The notes beneath the pieces were generated by a model. The model was not told the origin of the DNA. It ran no database searches and worked only from the letters and a program-made list of their open reading frames with translations. The translations under genes were made by a program, and so were the position numbers. This document shows, piece by piece, positions 46,471 to 59,233 of a DNA stretch of 64,000 bases. Position 1 is the first letter of the stretch, and every line of letters starts with the position of its first letter. The DNA comes from Pseudoscleropodium purum (lineage: Eukaryota; Streptophyta; Bryopsida; Hypnales; Brachytheciaceae): the NCBI GenBank assembly GCA_963969395.1, contig OZ017797.1:38440001-38504000 (forward strand), read 5' to 3'.

Positions 46471-47750
46471 CGTTTTACGGTCCGGGGAAAGCGGGGGGAA
46501 ATTTGGCTGGGTGGGCTACGTTACTAGTTAAGTTACTACTGTAGTCTCTGCCTTTTGGTACATAGGCCGGAATTACGGGGTTGGCGTCAGGGAGACTGGG
46601 CCGAAGGGAGGGAGGGAATGGGGAGTGAGTGAGACTTTTTTTCTTTTTTTTTAATTTCATTTATTTTATTACTCTGTACTACTATAAAGTGAAAACTATT
46701 ATTCTTTTCACTCACTGCAGAGAAGAATTCCTGCAGCAAGCAAACCCACTTTCAAGTTATTGGAACTGGGACTTTCAATCCTCTTTGCTGACAAGGAGTT
46801 GCATTCCATGATTCCTATCCTTACGTACTACTGAAGTGTAGCCCTGTGCAAATAGTGTGGGACTGCAATTAGTGTGGGAGACCAAGCTTCCAACCCAGCT
46901 TGCGGGTTTCATACGGGACAAATAAAAAACTTAAGATACTCGTAGAAAGTTAGCTTGTTTCCCAACTGACATTAGAAACTTCAAAATCCTGCAATACCGT
47001 GCACACCAAATCAGTGACACCGTCTTGCACAGCACTCCACTTTCTAATACTGGCAATAGTCCCAAAATGAGGCAAAAATAATCCCACCGAACCTTTGTAA
47101 AAGGAAAGCCAACTGTCTTCCCCGAAAAAGGAGGAGTTAAAAATAAATAAAAGTTCAAGAGTCTTCATTAGGATAGCGTCCCACATCAGCCAGCCACGAG
47201 CCCGCGCCCCATCTGCCAACCACCGAAGCAAAATCTACATACGCAGGAAGATTCGAGAAACAAACTCGAGGTTACCACTGTGGCCAGGTCCGAATCTACG
47301 AATTCCACCAGATTTGGTGCCCTATCTGCCAACCAGCGAAGCAAAATCTATGTAATGACGAAGTTTCAAGAAGAACCTCGAGGATACCGCTTTGGCCAGG
47401 TCCGAATCTACGAAATCCACCAGATTTGATGGGGGGCAGGGCCATGCCCGCAATCCGCAGTTACCGGGATTAATTGATCCACTTACTCTCTGCGGCCACT
47501 TTAAAGAGGGAATCATTCCGCACCCACGTTGGTGTCACGTGGACCTGTCCACGTGTCTTCGGGTCCTCCCGCCACTGCGTTCTGTCTTATTGGAACCTAC
47601 GTGGCAAGGACCAGGGGGGTCACGTCGACTTTTTACTTCTACTAGTTGGGCTACTTCGTGGCACAAGTGAGGCTTTTTTTTTTTTCTAGAATTCTGGAAA
47701 TTGAGCGGCAATTATTCACCTTTACTACTGAGTGGGCTCACAAAACAAAA
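46471..47750. other. Intergenic stretch with local duplication
   Basis: A segment of about 70 bp is repeated at 47205-47310 and 47325-47430 (CATCTGCCAACCACCGAAGC and TATCTGCCAACCAGCGAAGC, then GGCCAGGTCCGAATCTACGA in both). No gene is supported. Confidence 0.6.
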
Positions 47751-48140
47751 AATAAAAAATAAAAAATTGCAACACATGAAAAATTTTGGAAATTTTTGGA
47801 ATTCGTATTTGCAATCACACAGAGGTTCCAAATTAGGTAGGAGAGGTGAAGAAATACATAAATAAGGGGTATAAAATAAAGGACAATTTCTTACATTTAC
47901 TCTGGATTAAGACATTGAAGGAGGAAATCTTGGCAAGGGAGGTTTTGACCCCTCAATGCCTCAACAAGGGATAGATGTAAAAATGTCCCCTTATTTTGTG
48001 CTGTGAAAGTTTTGTATTTTTCAACCACTAGAAGCTCATTTGGGGCCTCTACTTGCAAACATAAATTCAGAATTTGTAAATTTTATCATAGGTGGCAAAC
48101 AAAAAATTCTAGTGTTTTCTCCAGGGATAAAACGCAGGGC
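47750..48140. repeat. Two family D ends arranged back to back
   Basis: 47780-47880 and 47940-48130 are inverted relatives sharing GCAAATANGAATTC-like words and a CAAATTNGGNGNC block. The same pair of ends, facing inward, bounds 56560-58110. Confidence 0.6.
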
Positions 48141-49789
48141 AACAAGGGGTCAATCCTTTCTGGCTATTTTTTGGGGTCACCGTAATTTTTTGGTAACAGT
48201 AATTTCTAGGGCTTGCACTAAAATCCATTCATTAGGAGGGCGCCTACAAGTAGGCTTGGCGGGGGGGCCTCTGAGGCCACTGGGCTTTCAGAGAATTCGG
48301 TGGAGCCAATTAGGGCAAGAAAGGAATAATAAGGTGATGTTTAAAAATAGAAATTAGGGCACTGCTAGTCTTCCATCAAATAGTAATTGATTAAAATATC
48401 TTCTTTAAAAATGCTGGACTTTATTTATTGATGGAATTTGGGTGGTCGAACGTGGGAATTTCTTGGTAGAATGGAAAGGATTTTTTATTCTTGTTGTTTG
48501 TGTCTGAAATTTGTGCTTTTGCCAAGAATTGTGTGAGGCCATGGGTGTAGATTTTTTATTTTTTATTTTTTTCCCCCCGTGAAGTGTGCCGCTTGTTGTT
48601 ATGTCAAAATTTGTGGTGTGTTTAAAAAGTTTTTATTTTATTTTTCTTGGACATATGTTTGGAAAATCAGTTTGTGTGTGGTTTGACATTACCGGGGATT
48701 GATAAAATGGGTTGAAAGATCTTTTCTCATTTTGGATGGATATTCTTTGAGGTGGTCAAGGTTTTGTGAAAAGGATGAATGGAAGATTGAGTGTTGTAGT
48801 GGGGTAAAGGATGCAAATAAGTATATCATGGGTAGGTTCAACAAAAATAATTCTTAAATGTGATGTCAAGTTCTTTTGGAAATTAACCCCTTAATGCCCA
48901 AGGCTTGTTCCGACCTTCTAAAAATTTACTCTACATTGAACAAAAAGCTAGTATTTTGAGAAGTTGTATTAATTTTTTTTGAATTGTAATTGTACAAATT
49001 CAAACTAGATATGTTAAAAATGACATGGGAAAGGAGACACAACAATATCACTTATAGATTAAAAGATTATAATGATTGATCATGAGGGTGTTAAAACTAT
49101 GAAAGTAATTTGAAGTCTTTCAGTCCTCTTTTTACATGGCAAATCTAAAAAATTGGTCACCAAAAAAATATGAGGTTGAAGGGCATAACATGCATAACTC
49201 CAATCAATTTATAACTTCTCAAAATATCTTCAACAATTTTTTTAAATTAATTTTTAATGAGAATTTTTCTCCAAGATTTAATGTATTTGAGGCTCATTTC
49301 CAAGAGTTTTTAACAATGCAGGGAAGTCAAGATTGCAATAGATACTAATAGATACCAATAGATCAATAGATACCAATAGATCATAATCAATCATTTTCAA
49401 AACTGATTTTTTATGCTAAAATTGGACTTCAAAAATGATTTTTTCAATTTTTAAACTACTTGAAATAGCATCTTATTTAGGTTTTATTTAAGTTCAAAGT
49501 ATTATCAATATCCAAATTTGGTGCCTTGGACATGTAGGAGGTTATAGATGCATCAGTGAAAAACCAAGTCAAATTATATCAAAAGTCTAATTGTTTAAAT
49601 TTGATTAAATATTTGCACCATCGAGTATATAAAAAATTATGTATTTACAAAAAGGTTGTCTTTATTTATATGTTGTGAGAAGGTGAGGAGGAGAGGTCAT
49701 TATTATAGTCAAATTCATTGTTCTTCATCAATCTTTAAAGGACTTGGGATATTTGAAGCAAGGTTTTCATTGCTAAAGTACATATTCAT
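48141..49789. other. AT-rich intergenic stretch
   Basis: Holds a possible solitary TTAA element end at 48884 (TTAACCCCTTAATGCCCAAG, like the end at 59792 reversed) and a tandem of AATAGATACC units at 49333-49385. No gene is seen. Confidence 0.5.
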
Positions 49790-50200
49790 TTAATCCCTAA
49801 AGTCTCAAGGGCTTTTTCCATCCCCAAACACGCAAAATGTTGGTTCTATTGCAAAAAGCAAGGAACTTTATTCTAAATTGCATATTTAATGATAGAATCT
49901 TGTGTGGAAGTGTAAAAATGTGTGAAAGAAATTTCAGAAAGTTTGACCTTGTAAATTGCAAAATATTTGTATTCAAAGTGAAGAAAACAAGTGTATTTGC
50001 ACCTCGCACAACTAGATTTTTTGACTTTGAATTGTCTTCGCTTAAAATTTTTGAACGACTTATTTTGAATTTCTGATTTTTAATGTTGAAAAATTGAGTT
50101 TAGAGTCTAGGAAAAATTTCAAAAAACAACAACTTATTTTTCAATCATTAAAAAATTGCTAAAGAAATTTTAGTTCAAGATTGAAGAGACAGAAGATGCA
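49790..50200 (+). mobile_element. TTAA element, left part only
   Basis: Begins TTAATCCCTAAAG (49790) and continues with TTTGACCTTGTAAATTGCAA and GAAGAAAACAAGTGTATTTG, matching 62151-62500 and, more weakly, 36739-37020. No right end is found. Confidence 0.65.
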
Positions 50201-50579
50201 TTTCACCTAAATCCTTGTCTTCACTACCAAACCCTAAACTTTCTACCTTATATGTTATCATTTTGTTAAGTATTAGAATTTGTTATATGTGAAAGATATG
50301 TTTTATTTGTGAAAGATTGTACTTTAAAATGGTCAAACTAATGAGGCAAAAAACTTTGCAATGTATATTTATAGTTATTGACAAAAAAGAGATGCAAGAT
50401 CAATTAAGAAGAGCAAGTTGAATTCTTATAAATTAAACAATCTTTATATAGAAAAAGAACAAACTAGATTAGTAATTTTTTATGAATTTAGGCAATCTCC
50501 TAATTATTTGTTTTCACACCAAGTTGCTAAGAAGCTCTAGTAACTTCAAATAATCATTAAAATAATTTCAGTTGCATTG

Positions 50580-50830
50580 GAAAGCTGTAGGGTTCCCTAA
50601 GGTTTTTAGACCTTGGGAACTCATTGCTCCTGCTGCTTGATGTTGTACAGTACAACAACTACCACAACATTAAAAAAAAATTGAAATAATAAGAAAAATA
50701 TTCAACTTTTTTTCATTTTAAAATGTTTCAAATTTTTTTTTGTTAGTGGCTACTCCCTAACCACCTAGGGAACAATGATGAGAACGGCCCTGAACGGCCC
50801 TCCCGGCTCCTCAAAATCCTCTAATAATAT
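50580..50830 (-). repeat. Repeat family C, reverse copy
   Basis: Reversed it reads AGAGGATTTTGAGGAGCC, GGGAGGGCCGTTC and then an A/T-rich middle, ending near GGTTCCC, in the order of 34430-34690 and 53890-54200. Confidence 0.65.
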
Positions 50831-51558
50831 TCTTACAATTTGAGCAATTGAAGCTTTTGGAAAATTTTCCCCCAAACAGTTTAGAATAATTAAAAAAGGT
50901 TTGATTTTTTTTCCATTTTTTCCTCAAAGCTCTAGAATGTGGTAGTCTTTGACAATGGTTGTCTATGTATACCCAGGTCGTACCCGTGTCTTACCCAGGT
51001 CGTACCCATGTCATACCCAGATCCTCTACTAGGGTTTTTCTGGGGTAAAATTTGGTTTGGGCTCCATCTTAAACTTAAACTTATCTGGAGCCCATGCTTC
51101 CCCAACACCAAGGAGATGAGTGCGCATCAGGTTCCTTTGGGAAGACCTAATTTGAAGCCAAGTGTTCCCTCCCCAACCCACATACTCTTTGCAGTCTGTG
51201 GTGCTGACAGCTGTCCCTTGTTGTTGCGCTCACCACCAAATCAAATGGATGTGTGAAGTCCAGCCCAGCACACTGTCTGGAACTGGAATTTCGAATTCCA
51301 AAGTCTGACTAACTAACAAAAAGTTCAAAATTCCATTGTACGAGGAATTTTGCAATTCCAATTATTGCATCCCAAGTTTACAATTTTCTACCTTACTGAT
51401 GCTGTGTTGTTGAAACTAGAATTTCAGAATGACAAACAACAATTGTCAAAGAACTGTAGCTTGACATGAAAGTAAGTTAATTCGTACATGAGAAGATTTA
51501 GAAGCTGACAATCCAACAACCACTTCCCGTGCGGTGAAATTACCAATAGATTTTAGAA

Positions 51559-51596
<38 letters not shown>

Positions 51597-52659
51597 TTTT
51601 TTTCGTCGTAAACAAAATTACCGTGAAATTTTTTCCATGAGGATTCTTGGTATACAGGTCATTCTATTTTTGACCATGGTTTGGTTATAGAATCAATGTA
51701 AGCTAGGGATAAATGTGATTTCTAATGTACATGTTGTGATCGTTTTGTGCTTCCAATGTACATTTTTGGGACATTTGTGTTGCTTATGTTGGTCGTGCTC
51801 TACATGAGCTGCCACCTAAACCAGAGTTCATAGAAAGTAGAGCAACCTATTTATTGGAAATGGAGGGTGATAAAAAATGGGTTGCTTATTCTATGCCCTT
51901 GGAACTTCCAATATAAGGACCTAAGAACAATACCATTAGTTATTTTTAAGGTTCTTTTCTATGGATTTAAAAATAAAATAAAAAAATCTTCTAAAAATTA
52001 TTATTTTTATTTGTAGAATATTTTTTTGCCAAAACTACCCTGTAGGTTTGGTATATAGATTTGGTACCATAATCCTCAAAAATCTTGACCAAGATCTAAA
52101 ATGAATGAAAGAAAAATCCACTAAAATTTCTTTAGGGTCTCATCGGTCGTACCCATGAAAATGATTTGTCTCCACACTTTGGTCTCTTGGAGTGGAATAA
52201 TTTACTCATTTATTTCAGATGTAAGTAAAAGAAATGCATCACACTACTTCCCTTTCAGTTTAATCACAAGAGTAAGGATCCCATAAGCTTTTATAACTCA
52301 AAGAAAGAAAATTCAGGGGTCAGGCCACTTGTGGCCGGTGGTCACGTGCCTTGCCTCAGCAATGAAATTCCATTTCATACCATTTGTTTTCAAAAATAAA
52401 GAAATAAAATCATTCCATTTCATTTCATTTGTTTCAAAAAAGAATAAAGAAAAACTTAGGGGCAGGATTGCAGGAAGCCTTGCCAAATGTGTGAAAAAGA
52501 AACCCAAGCATGAGAAACATGATTTTCTGCAGGCTGGAGGAATATTACGCGCTCGCGGAAACAGCAGCGGATTATGCCTGCAGCTGTATTACTTTGACTT
52601 TTTTTTGGTTTCACACTCGCTCCCCAAGACCCTCGGACTGCATGGCTCCGTGCTTATTA
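50831..52659. other. Intergenic stretch
   Basis: Contains three repeats of a CAGGTCGTACCC-like word (50965-51025), a poly-T run (51563-51588) and a pair of CATTTCATTTGTTTYAAAAA words (52368-52445). No gene is supported. Confidence 0.5.
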
Positions 52660-52881
52660 GGGTGGGCTTCCGTGTGGAGTCAAGGCCGGTGGTGAAGTCA
52701 AGTCCACCATTTAGTGGTGGAATGGGAGTTCCAGAAAAAAATTGGACTCCCATTTCACCATTAATTTCATTCTGGAACTCCCATTTCACCACCAATTTCA
52801 TTCTGGAAATGGGAGTTCCAGAATGAATTTTTATCTGATCAATGGGCTTCACCGGCCCCAACTCCACATGGAAGCCAACCC
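52660..52881. mobile_element. 222-bp inverted-repeat MITE (ends GGGTGGGCTTCC)
   Basis: GGGTGGGCTTCCGTGTGGAG on the left is mirrored by CTCCACATGGAAGCCAACCC on the right. Inside, ACTCCCATTTCACCANNAAT is repeated twice and also inverted. GGG ends next to TTA would fit a PIF/Harbinger element, but the right flank is TTT, so this is tentative. Confidence 0.75.
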
Positions 52882-53458
52882 TTTATTCAGTACTACCGTT
52901 GAATGGCTGCGGTTGACCCCTACCTGAGAACGAGCAAATTTCTAGAGCACAGAGATTCCACTTTACGGCATGCCTTCCATGCAAGCAGTGTTTGACTGGG
53001 TCGGTGATATTTTGCGATGGAGAAGGTGAAATGTGAGGAGTGTTTTTTTTTGGTTTGTAAAAAATACAACACTTTTCGGGTTCAAAATATCTTTTGTTTG
53101 TTACCAACTGAAAAGGATGGATGACAATCATTGAACTCTCACAAATGTGTAATGAACACACTTATAAGACGTGAAGGAAACTCTATCTAATATGGTAGAT
53201 TTTGTTGTCGGCATTTGAAGAAAATTTTAAAATACCAGAAAAAAAATATTTTGAAGTAGTGTAAGTAATAAATCATAATCATCTCCAACATATAAAATAA
53301 ACAATCCTATCATACATAGAATGACTAGTACAATATGATACTGCTATTTGAAATTTGGGAATAAATTTCAATGGTGGACAAGCAACCTATCCAATCAATA
53401 ATGACCATTGATTTTGAACTTTGTGTGATTTAAAAAAATATATAGAAGGGTATACCCT

Positions 53459-53681
53459 CACTAGAAGAGAAAAGGAATGTTTTAAGTGAGTTTTTAAGTA
53501 TAGTCTTAAACATAAGATTATATGTAATGACCTTTAAGGAGATTTCCAACATAATTTTTCTAGAAATATATGTTTTTTTAGTAAAATTTTGTTGAAAATC
53601 ACCTTAAAGGTCATTACTTATAATTTTATGTCTAGGACTATACTTTAAAACTCACTTAAAACACCCCTTTTTCTTGTAGTG
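53459..53681. mobile_element. CACTA-family MITE with CCT target duplication
   Basis: Ends CACTAGAAGAGAAAAGG and, reversed from the right, CACTACAAGAAAAAGGGG; CACTACAAGAAAA is the standard plant CACTA terminus. The inverted arms extend about 95 bp and include a TAATGACCTTTAAGG block. CCT directly flanks both ends (53456-53458 and 53682-53684), the 3-bp duplication expected for CACTA elements. At 223 bp it is non-autonomous. Confidence 0.9.
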
Positions 53682-53889
53682 CCTTGGGCTTTCCATTGAA
53701 AGCTTTGTAGTGATATGCCTACCAATGTTAGAAAATAGCTAAGGAGGGCTTTTACAAATTTGTGCATGACTTAACATATACTCAATCTCATTTATAATGA
53801 CTTTAATATCAACTACATATTTCTATTATTGGAATGAATTGATTTGTATGAATTAGAGACTAATTCAAAGTGAATTGATGATAGTATGT

Positions 53890-54200
53890 AATCATTGGAG
53901 GATTTCGGGGGGAGGTTGGGAGGGCCATTTCAAGCTCATTTCCAACGTTGGTCCCCCATGCAGTTCTAGTGAACGGTTGTTCTCAATTTTTTTTAAATTA
54001 AAAATTAAAAAAAACATTCTTGAAATGAAGAAAAAAGTTTTTAAAAAATTCATTTTTTTGAATTTTTTTCCAAACATGTTAGTCACTTTATCATAGCAAT
54101 AAGATGCTATAGCCCTTTACAGGGCAATTCTTGCAGTTTGAGAACTATTCGGAACTCACAACTCTCTAGAGGGTTAAAAACTCCTCTAATGTAAAGCATA
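53890..54200 (+). repeat. Repeat family C copy
   Basis: GGTTGGGAGGGCCATTTCAA, a GAACGGTTGTTCTCA block, an A/T-rich middle, and CGGAACTCACAACTCTCTAG followed by an ACTCCTCTAAT end. Confidence 0.7.
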
Positions 54201-56559
54201 GATTATATCCATTCCAAACACATGTGACTCTTTTAATTAAGAAAAAAAATTCTTTCATTTGTATTTTTTATATTCCAATACGAAAAATTTGAAAAGGTGT
54301 TTTCCTTAGATATCTAGGATAGGAGTTTGGACTCAATTGGAATGTCCTACTTTACACTATGTACCAAAGGATCAAACACAAATAATGCATGTTAGTCAAA
54401 CAAGTACACATGTATTTTGACCTTATTAGGATTCATCTCATATATTCACATGATATAATTTGTTATATAGACCAAAGTTTATTCAATATACTAATAATGA
54501 AATTTACCGTTTGTAACGTTGATTGCAAATCCTAACATTAAATATCAACAATGCTCTTAATTTTAACAACACTAAATGCCAATAAAATATTCACCCAAAA
54601 ACGTAAATTAGTATTAAGATAGTTCACTTTGCACTAAATTAGTATCCAATATGAGCATTAATGCCCCCTCCCCACTTGGTATAAGTAGAAATAATAAAAA
54701 AATAAACAAGGATGCCCCAAAGACATTGTATCAGTGTATCACCTTCACTCAAACATGAAATCTAAACTACATGAATACAATCAAGTTTTTGTAAAGTATG
54801 CAATATTATACCCAAATACTCTTGTTTCCATATTACTAATTAAGTAGGAAGAAAGCATAATAGTGTCAATATGAAGTCATACGGGCTAAAGCTATAACTG
54901 GTTAAAGTTCACTTGGAAATTTTTCAAATTTGTGCCTTAATTTTAAAATTAAAGTGTTGATTACTATAGATGAATCATTCATTTAATATGACTATGTTTA
55001 TTATGGCACACTTTTGGAATCATGCTCAATAATGGATATCCTTCTTTATTTTACATTCTTCTATCAAATTTTTCTTAGTATGAATTCAAAATGTGCACCA
55101 ATTATCCCATGTTGTTTTTCACTATTCTTTCCATTATTGTAGGGAAATCCTATTGTTTAATTTATGCATATTTATGATTGTAACTATTTTGGTATTTACA
55201 AAGAGCTTTTATCAAACAAACATGTAAATTTTAATTTTATGATTTTGATTATGAAAAAATGAAGATGTATCTGAGATTTTGAGATGTTGATTGTCAAATA
55301 TTAATTATATCAAATTCTTAAAATGATTGTATTAATGTAGAAATCAATGAAGTTTGACCAAATGTAAAGACAATTCGTCATTAATTAGTGGGTTAATATA
55401 TTTGAAGTTCTATCGATTTTGATGTTGCAATTTATGATTTTGTCAAGTCTATATTTATAAGGAGAATTTGGACTTGTTCATTATGTGCAAGAATAACCTC
55501 TAAAGGAACAAAGTCTCTTCAAAGTGCTTTGAAAGTTTAGGCTTGTTCAACTAGAAAAACTTTTTTTTTTTCATTTGACTTTTTAGTCTTAACAATAATA
55601 AGTTGTTGCCCTTCTTTGACCATTACTACCATCCTTTTTGGCATGAAGTTTGAATATTTTATAAGATTTAGGAACCATAATAAGAAAATTATTCCAATAA
55701 ATGCCCGGAAGTTATGCCATTGTAATTACAAAATGCTAAAGGTTAGTCAACCCCCAATTCATAAATGTTTAAAGCAATTTTTTTTAAATGTTTATTAAAG
55801 AGTTAATTTATATTTATATAAAAAAATTGAGGTCATTCAATTTGGATTATTGTTTTGAAAGTTGTGTTATTTTTTAGGCAATCAAAGTATATTTTGGAGA
55901 GAAATCCAAATAGGATTAATTTTGGATTCAAATTTTCCCTCCAAAACAAGTTCAAAGGATTTTAATTGTTTGCCAAAACAATCTCACCCTTGTCATTGAC
56001 ATCTTTGAATTCCATTTTAGAACTATTGTAGATTTATTTTTTCATTCCTACTTATTAATATAAAGAATTTTCAAAAATCAAAGTCCATATTGCAAAAATT
56101 TGAAGTGAAGAGGATTCACATGCCCATGTCTTTAGTATGCCTTTTATTTTCACTTTTAAACCTAAAAAGAGTTAAATCCTCTTGAATAGAAATAAAAATA
56201 TTGTCAATACCTAAGAGGATTTAAAGTTTGGAAACCAATGAAGACAATGTGGAAACAATGTTCTTTTCCCACTTTAAATGCTAATATCTTCTAATTAATG
56301 TGGTTAAAGTTTTTGAAATTTCCTCCACACATTCTCCTACTAGTCAAGTGAGATCCTACAATTGGATAGGCAAAAGAAATTTTAAAAATTAAATATTGAA
56401 TGTTGATTTGTGCACTAGAAATGAAAATTGTAGGATAAATTATTTTATCAAACTTCAAAGGAAGTTGAAAAATTTCAAGGGACAAATAGGAAGTTGCCTA
56501 GAAGATAGATGTAAAGACCATTTTTTTTTTTCATATTTTTCGATCTACCTTTGAAGCCT
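54201..56559. other. AT-rich intergenic desert
   Basis: Roughly 2.3 kb, very AT-rich, without open frames longer than about 65 codons and without repeat ends that I recognise. Confidence 0.5.
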
Positions 56560-56904
56560 TCTAAGTGGACAAAATCCCCCCCTCAAAGATAGATGTAAAA
56601 AAATGCCCCCCTCTTTTGGATAGTTATTTTGCTTTTTACAACCTCTCCAACCTAATTTGGGGTCTATATTTCCCAAAATATGAATTCAAATTTTTCAAAT
56701 TTTATCATCCACGATAAATAGTTTGTTCATGCTTTTTCCCCAAGATAAAAATGTACAATGGAGCTTCAAATTTTGCCCTCCCCCAAAAGACTCATAGTAC
56801 AATGTTTATTTCCCAATTACTTTTATAAAATGAGATCCTCTTTAAAAAAACATCGATATCTACATTCTTGATATGCATATTTAAATCTATCATTGTAAGT
56901 AATA

Positions 56905-57089
56905 CTCTCCCTCTATCCCAAAATGATAATCCTAAACTTGAATCTCTACCTACTTCATTCATTCCCAATGCAATCGCTCTCAAAACAACCACCAACCTCC
57001 TTCCTCCCACATCACAACATACAACCAAAAGATCATTTGGGGACCAAAAACTTAAGGCGAACTTGAAGATCATTTTGGAATGGAGGGAA
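56905..57089. mobile_element. Stowaway-like MITE, 185 bp, TA duplication
   Basis: CTCCCTCTATCCCAAAATGA on the left and, reversed, TTCCCTCCATTCCAAAATGA on the right, with TA at 56903-56904 and 57090-57091. Confidence 0.88.
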
Positions 57090-57574
57090 TAATATTTATC
57101 ATTATTTGTACAATAAAGGTTATATAAAAAAAAGCTATAAATAATAGCATGTCTCCATAGAAACATAGGTTTCATTCCCATAAAATGGCAACGTCTTCAT
57201 TCCATATGAATTCCTTTCAAATTAGTGGTCCCCATTCTACCAATGGCAACGTCTTCTATTTGTTGTTGTAGGTCTCCATGGTCTTTGGGAACGCGCACGC
57301 GTACCGGCAACAGATTAATCATGTCTCCACTGGTTGTGTGAGCTTTGGAATATTTCATCATCGAGGCCCGTCGTCGCACCCGCAGCAAGTGGAACCCGGC
57401 CTAAAAGAGTCCCAAACTATGAGCAAGCAAAAGTGACAACAAGCGGAGGGATCATGCCGCCTATCAATGGAAGAAGGTCTTCATTCTGCACCATTTTCAA
57501 TTCCCTCTTTTTGCTGTACTGGTACTCAACTGCTTAGTTCGGACATGGCGTCATCCACACGGACGACCCCCCCC

Positions 57575-57910
57575 CCTTTTCTCAATCAACAGCTTCAAGT
57601 GCACGCATCCCGGTATCCAACTCCAAGAACTCGGGCCAACACAAAGGTACGGTTAGTGTATTTTAAAAATCCGGATGAACCCCTTTTTCTAATGATACAA
57701 TCAATGGCTTCAAATGCATGCAACCCAATCTCCCATTCCAAAAAACAAGGCCAACAAAAACTCCCAGGCCAACACACAAGTACAATAGTGTATTTTTTTT
57801 TATTATCGGGACCAACCTTTTTTTTTCAATCGACACAATCAACAGCTTCAAATGCACACATCCCAATCTTCCATTCTGAAACATGGCGAGACACTAGATC
57901 CATCTCACAA
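57575..57910 (+). repeat. Three tandem copies of a unit of about 127 bp
   Basis: ATCAACAGCTTCAAGTGCAC, ATCAATGGCTTCAAATGCAT and ATCAACAGCTTCAAATGCAC recur at about 57585, 57700 and 57838, each followed by a CATCCC / CCAATC block and a GGCCAACA-type word. The open frames here are by-products. Confidence 0.75.
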
Positions 57911-58110
57911 AGGGTGAACACCCACGATTTTTTTTACCTTTGAGAAAAATGCTGAAATTTTCGGTTTTTCATGTGCTTTTTTTTTTTTTTTTAGATTTTG
58001 AATTCATATTTGCAATGAGAGTCTCCAAATTAGCTGAGAGGGGTCTAAATTAAAACATACCCTAGACATGGCTCAAAATAGGGGTCTTTTTTTTACTTTT
58101 ACCCCCCGAT

Positions 58111-59233
58111 GACCCCCAAAATTACCCATCCAACAACCTTGGGATGAATAATAATGGAAAGAAGCCTTGTGCCCTCAGGATCAAAAGGCTGTCGTGCACC
58201 ATATCCATTATCTTACATCCGTCATCGCCTGCAATTTTTTTGATGGGCACTCATGTCAGAGACTTCCGTCCATCCGTCGTAACTTAAACCATTTATATAC
58301 ACGATGTCTGTCTTCCTGGCTGGACGGCGGACAGTGCCATGGAGCAGAGGGGGGCCAGACTCTGTCATTGTACTGGGATGTGCCGGGATGCCGGGGTGTC
58401 CGGGATGTCTGGGATGAGTCATGGATATCGTGATGCCCTTTGTTTTTAGTTTTTGCTATCTTTCATTTCATGAAAGTTATTCCAGGCAGCAAAGAAAGCG
58501 ATCTTCAGTGCAGTGACACAGCTATTTACATCCATGAAAACGGATGAAACCTACACGATATGGATGAAAATTCTTTTGTTCATTTAAAAGAATATTTATT
58601 CATCCAAACTCGAGCGATCCCACCCCAAGATTTGATAGCAATTCAACGATTTCATTGATTGCGAAAGGGAAGAATATCTTGCCAAATATTCCCCTCAAAA
58701 TAAAAAAAATAAAAAAAAATCTCATGGCTTTTTAGCGAACAATCGCTTCCAAGTAAAAAAAGCACTTGCCATGACGTCCGTCCTCGAGTTTTTTTTTTGC
58801 AGAGTGTGAATGAGGGGTACAATGAATGCTGAACTCTGATGACGGTACTTGATCGTTCAATCAGCTGTTTGGCTTTGGCCACAACCCCAAACTTATTGCA
58901 TTTGTTTTCTAAACCCGACCAAGTCTGACTCACCCCTAGCCCCGTCCCGGTGGGTGTCCCCTCCCCGCGGCCACGAAGAATACGGGTGCTTACAAAACCA
59001 GTCAGAGTCGGTTTTGGGTTTGTTTTTAGTGGCAGCGTAACTTGCATCACCCCTGGAAAGTATGGAAGTGAGGAACTGAAGAAGTGGATAGAATCATTTT
59101 ATATGTGTACGTTCATCCATTAAAGGATTTAGTAGTAGTAGCTTTCAATACAATATTGGCAAATCTAGTAATTTTTTGAGAAGGGTATGGAGATTTCATC
59201 CATTTTTCAAGACATTTTAAAAATGGTTAACCC
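58111..59233. other. Intergenic stretch
   Basis: Moderate GC content at 58160-58430 and 58900-58990 without a recognisable protein. A GATGCCGGGGTGTCCGGGAT-type mini-repeat lies at 58376-58412. Confidence 0.45.

Larger units (their letters stand above)
56560..58110. mobile_element. Family D element, about 1.55 kb with long inverted ends
   Basis: The left arm (56560-56760) and right arm (about 57940-58110) are inverted relatives sharing a C-run block (ATCCCCCCCTC against ACCCCCCGATGACCCCC), a CTAATTTGGGGTC-like block and an ATATGAATTCAAA block. Solitary relatives lie at 38130-38215 and 47750-48140. The interior contains a Stowaway MITE and a tandem array but no transposase frame. Confidence 0.55.

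Noticed and set aside
57467..57943. Plus-strand frame of 158 codons
   Set aside because: It runs through the 127-bp tandem array and a poly-T tract; the repetition explains its length.
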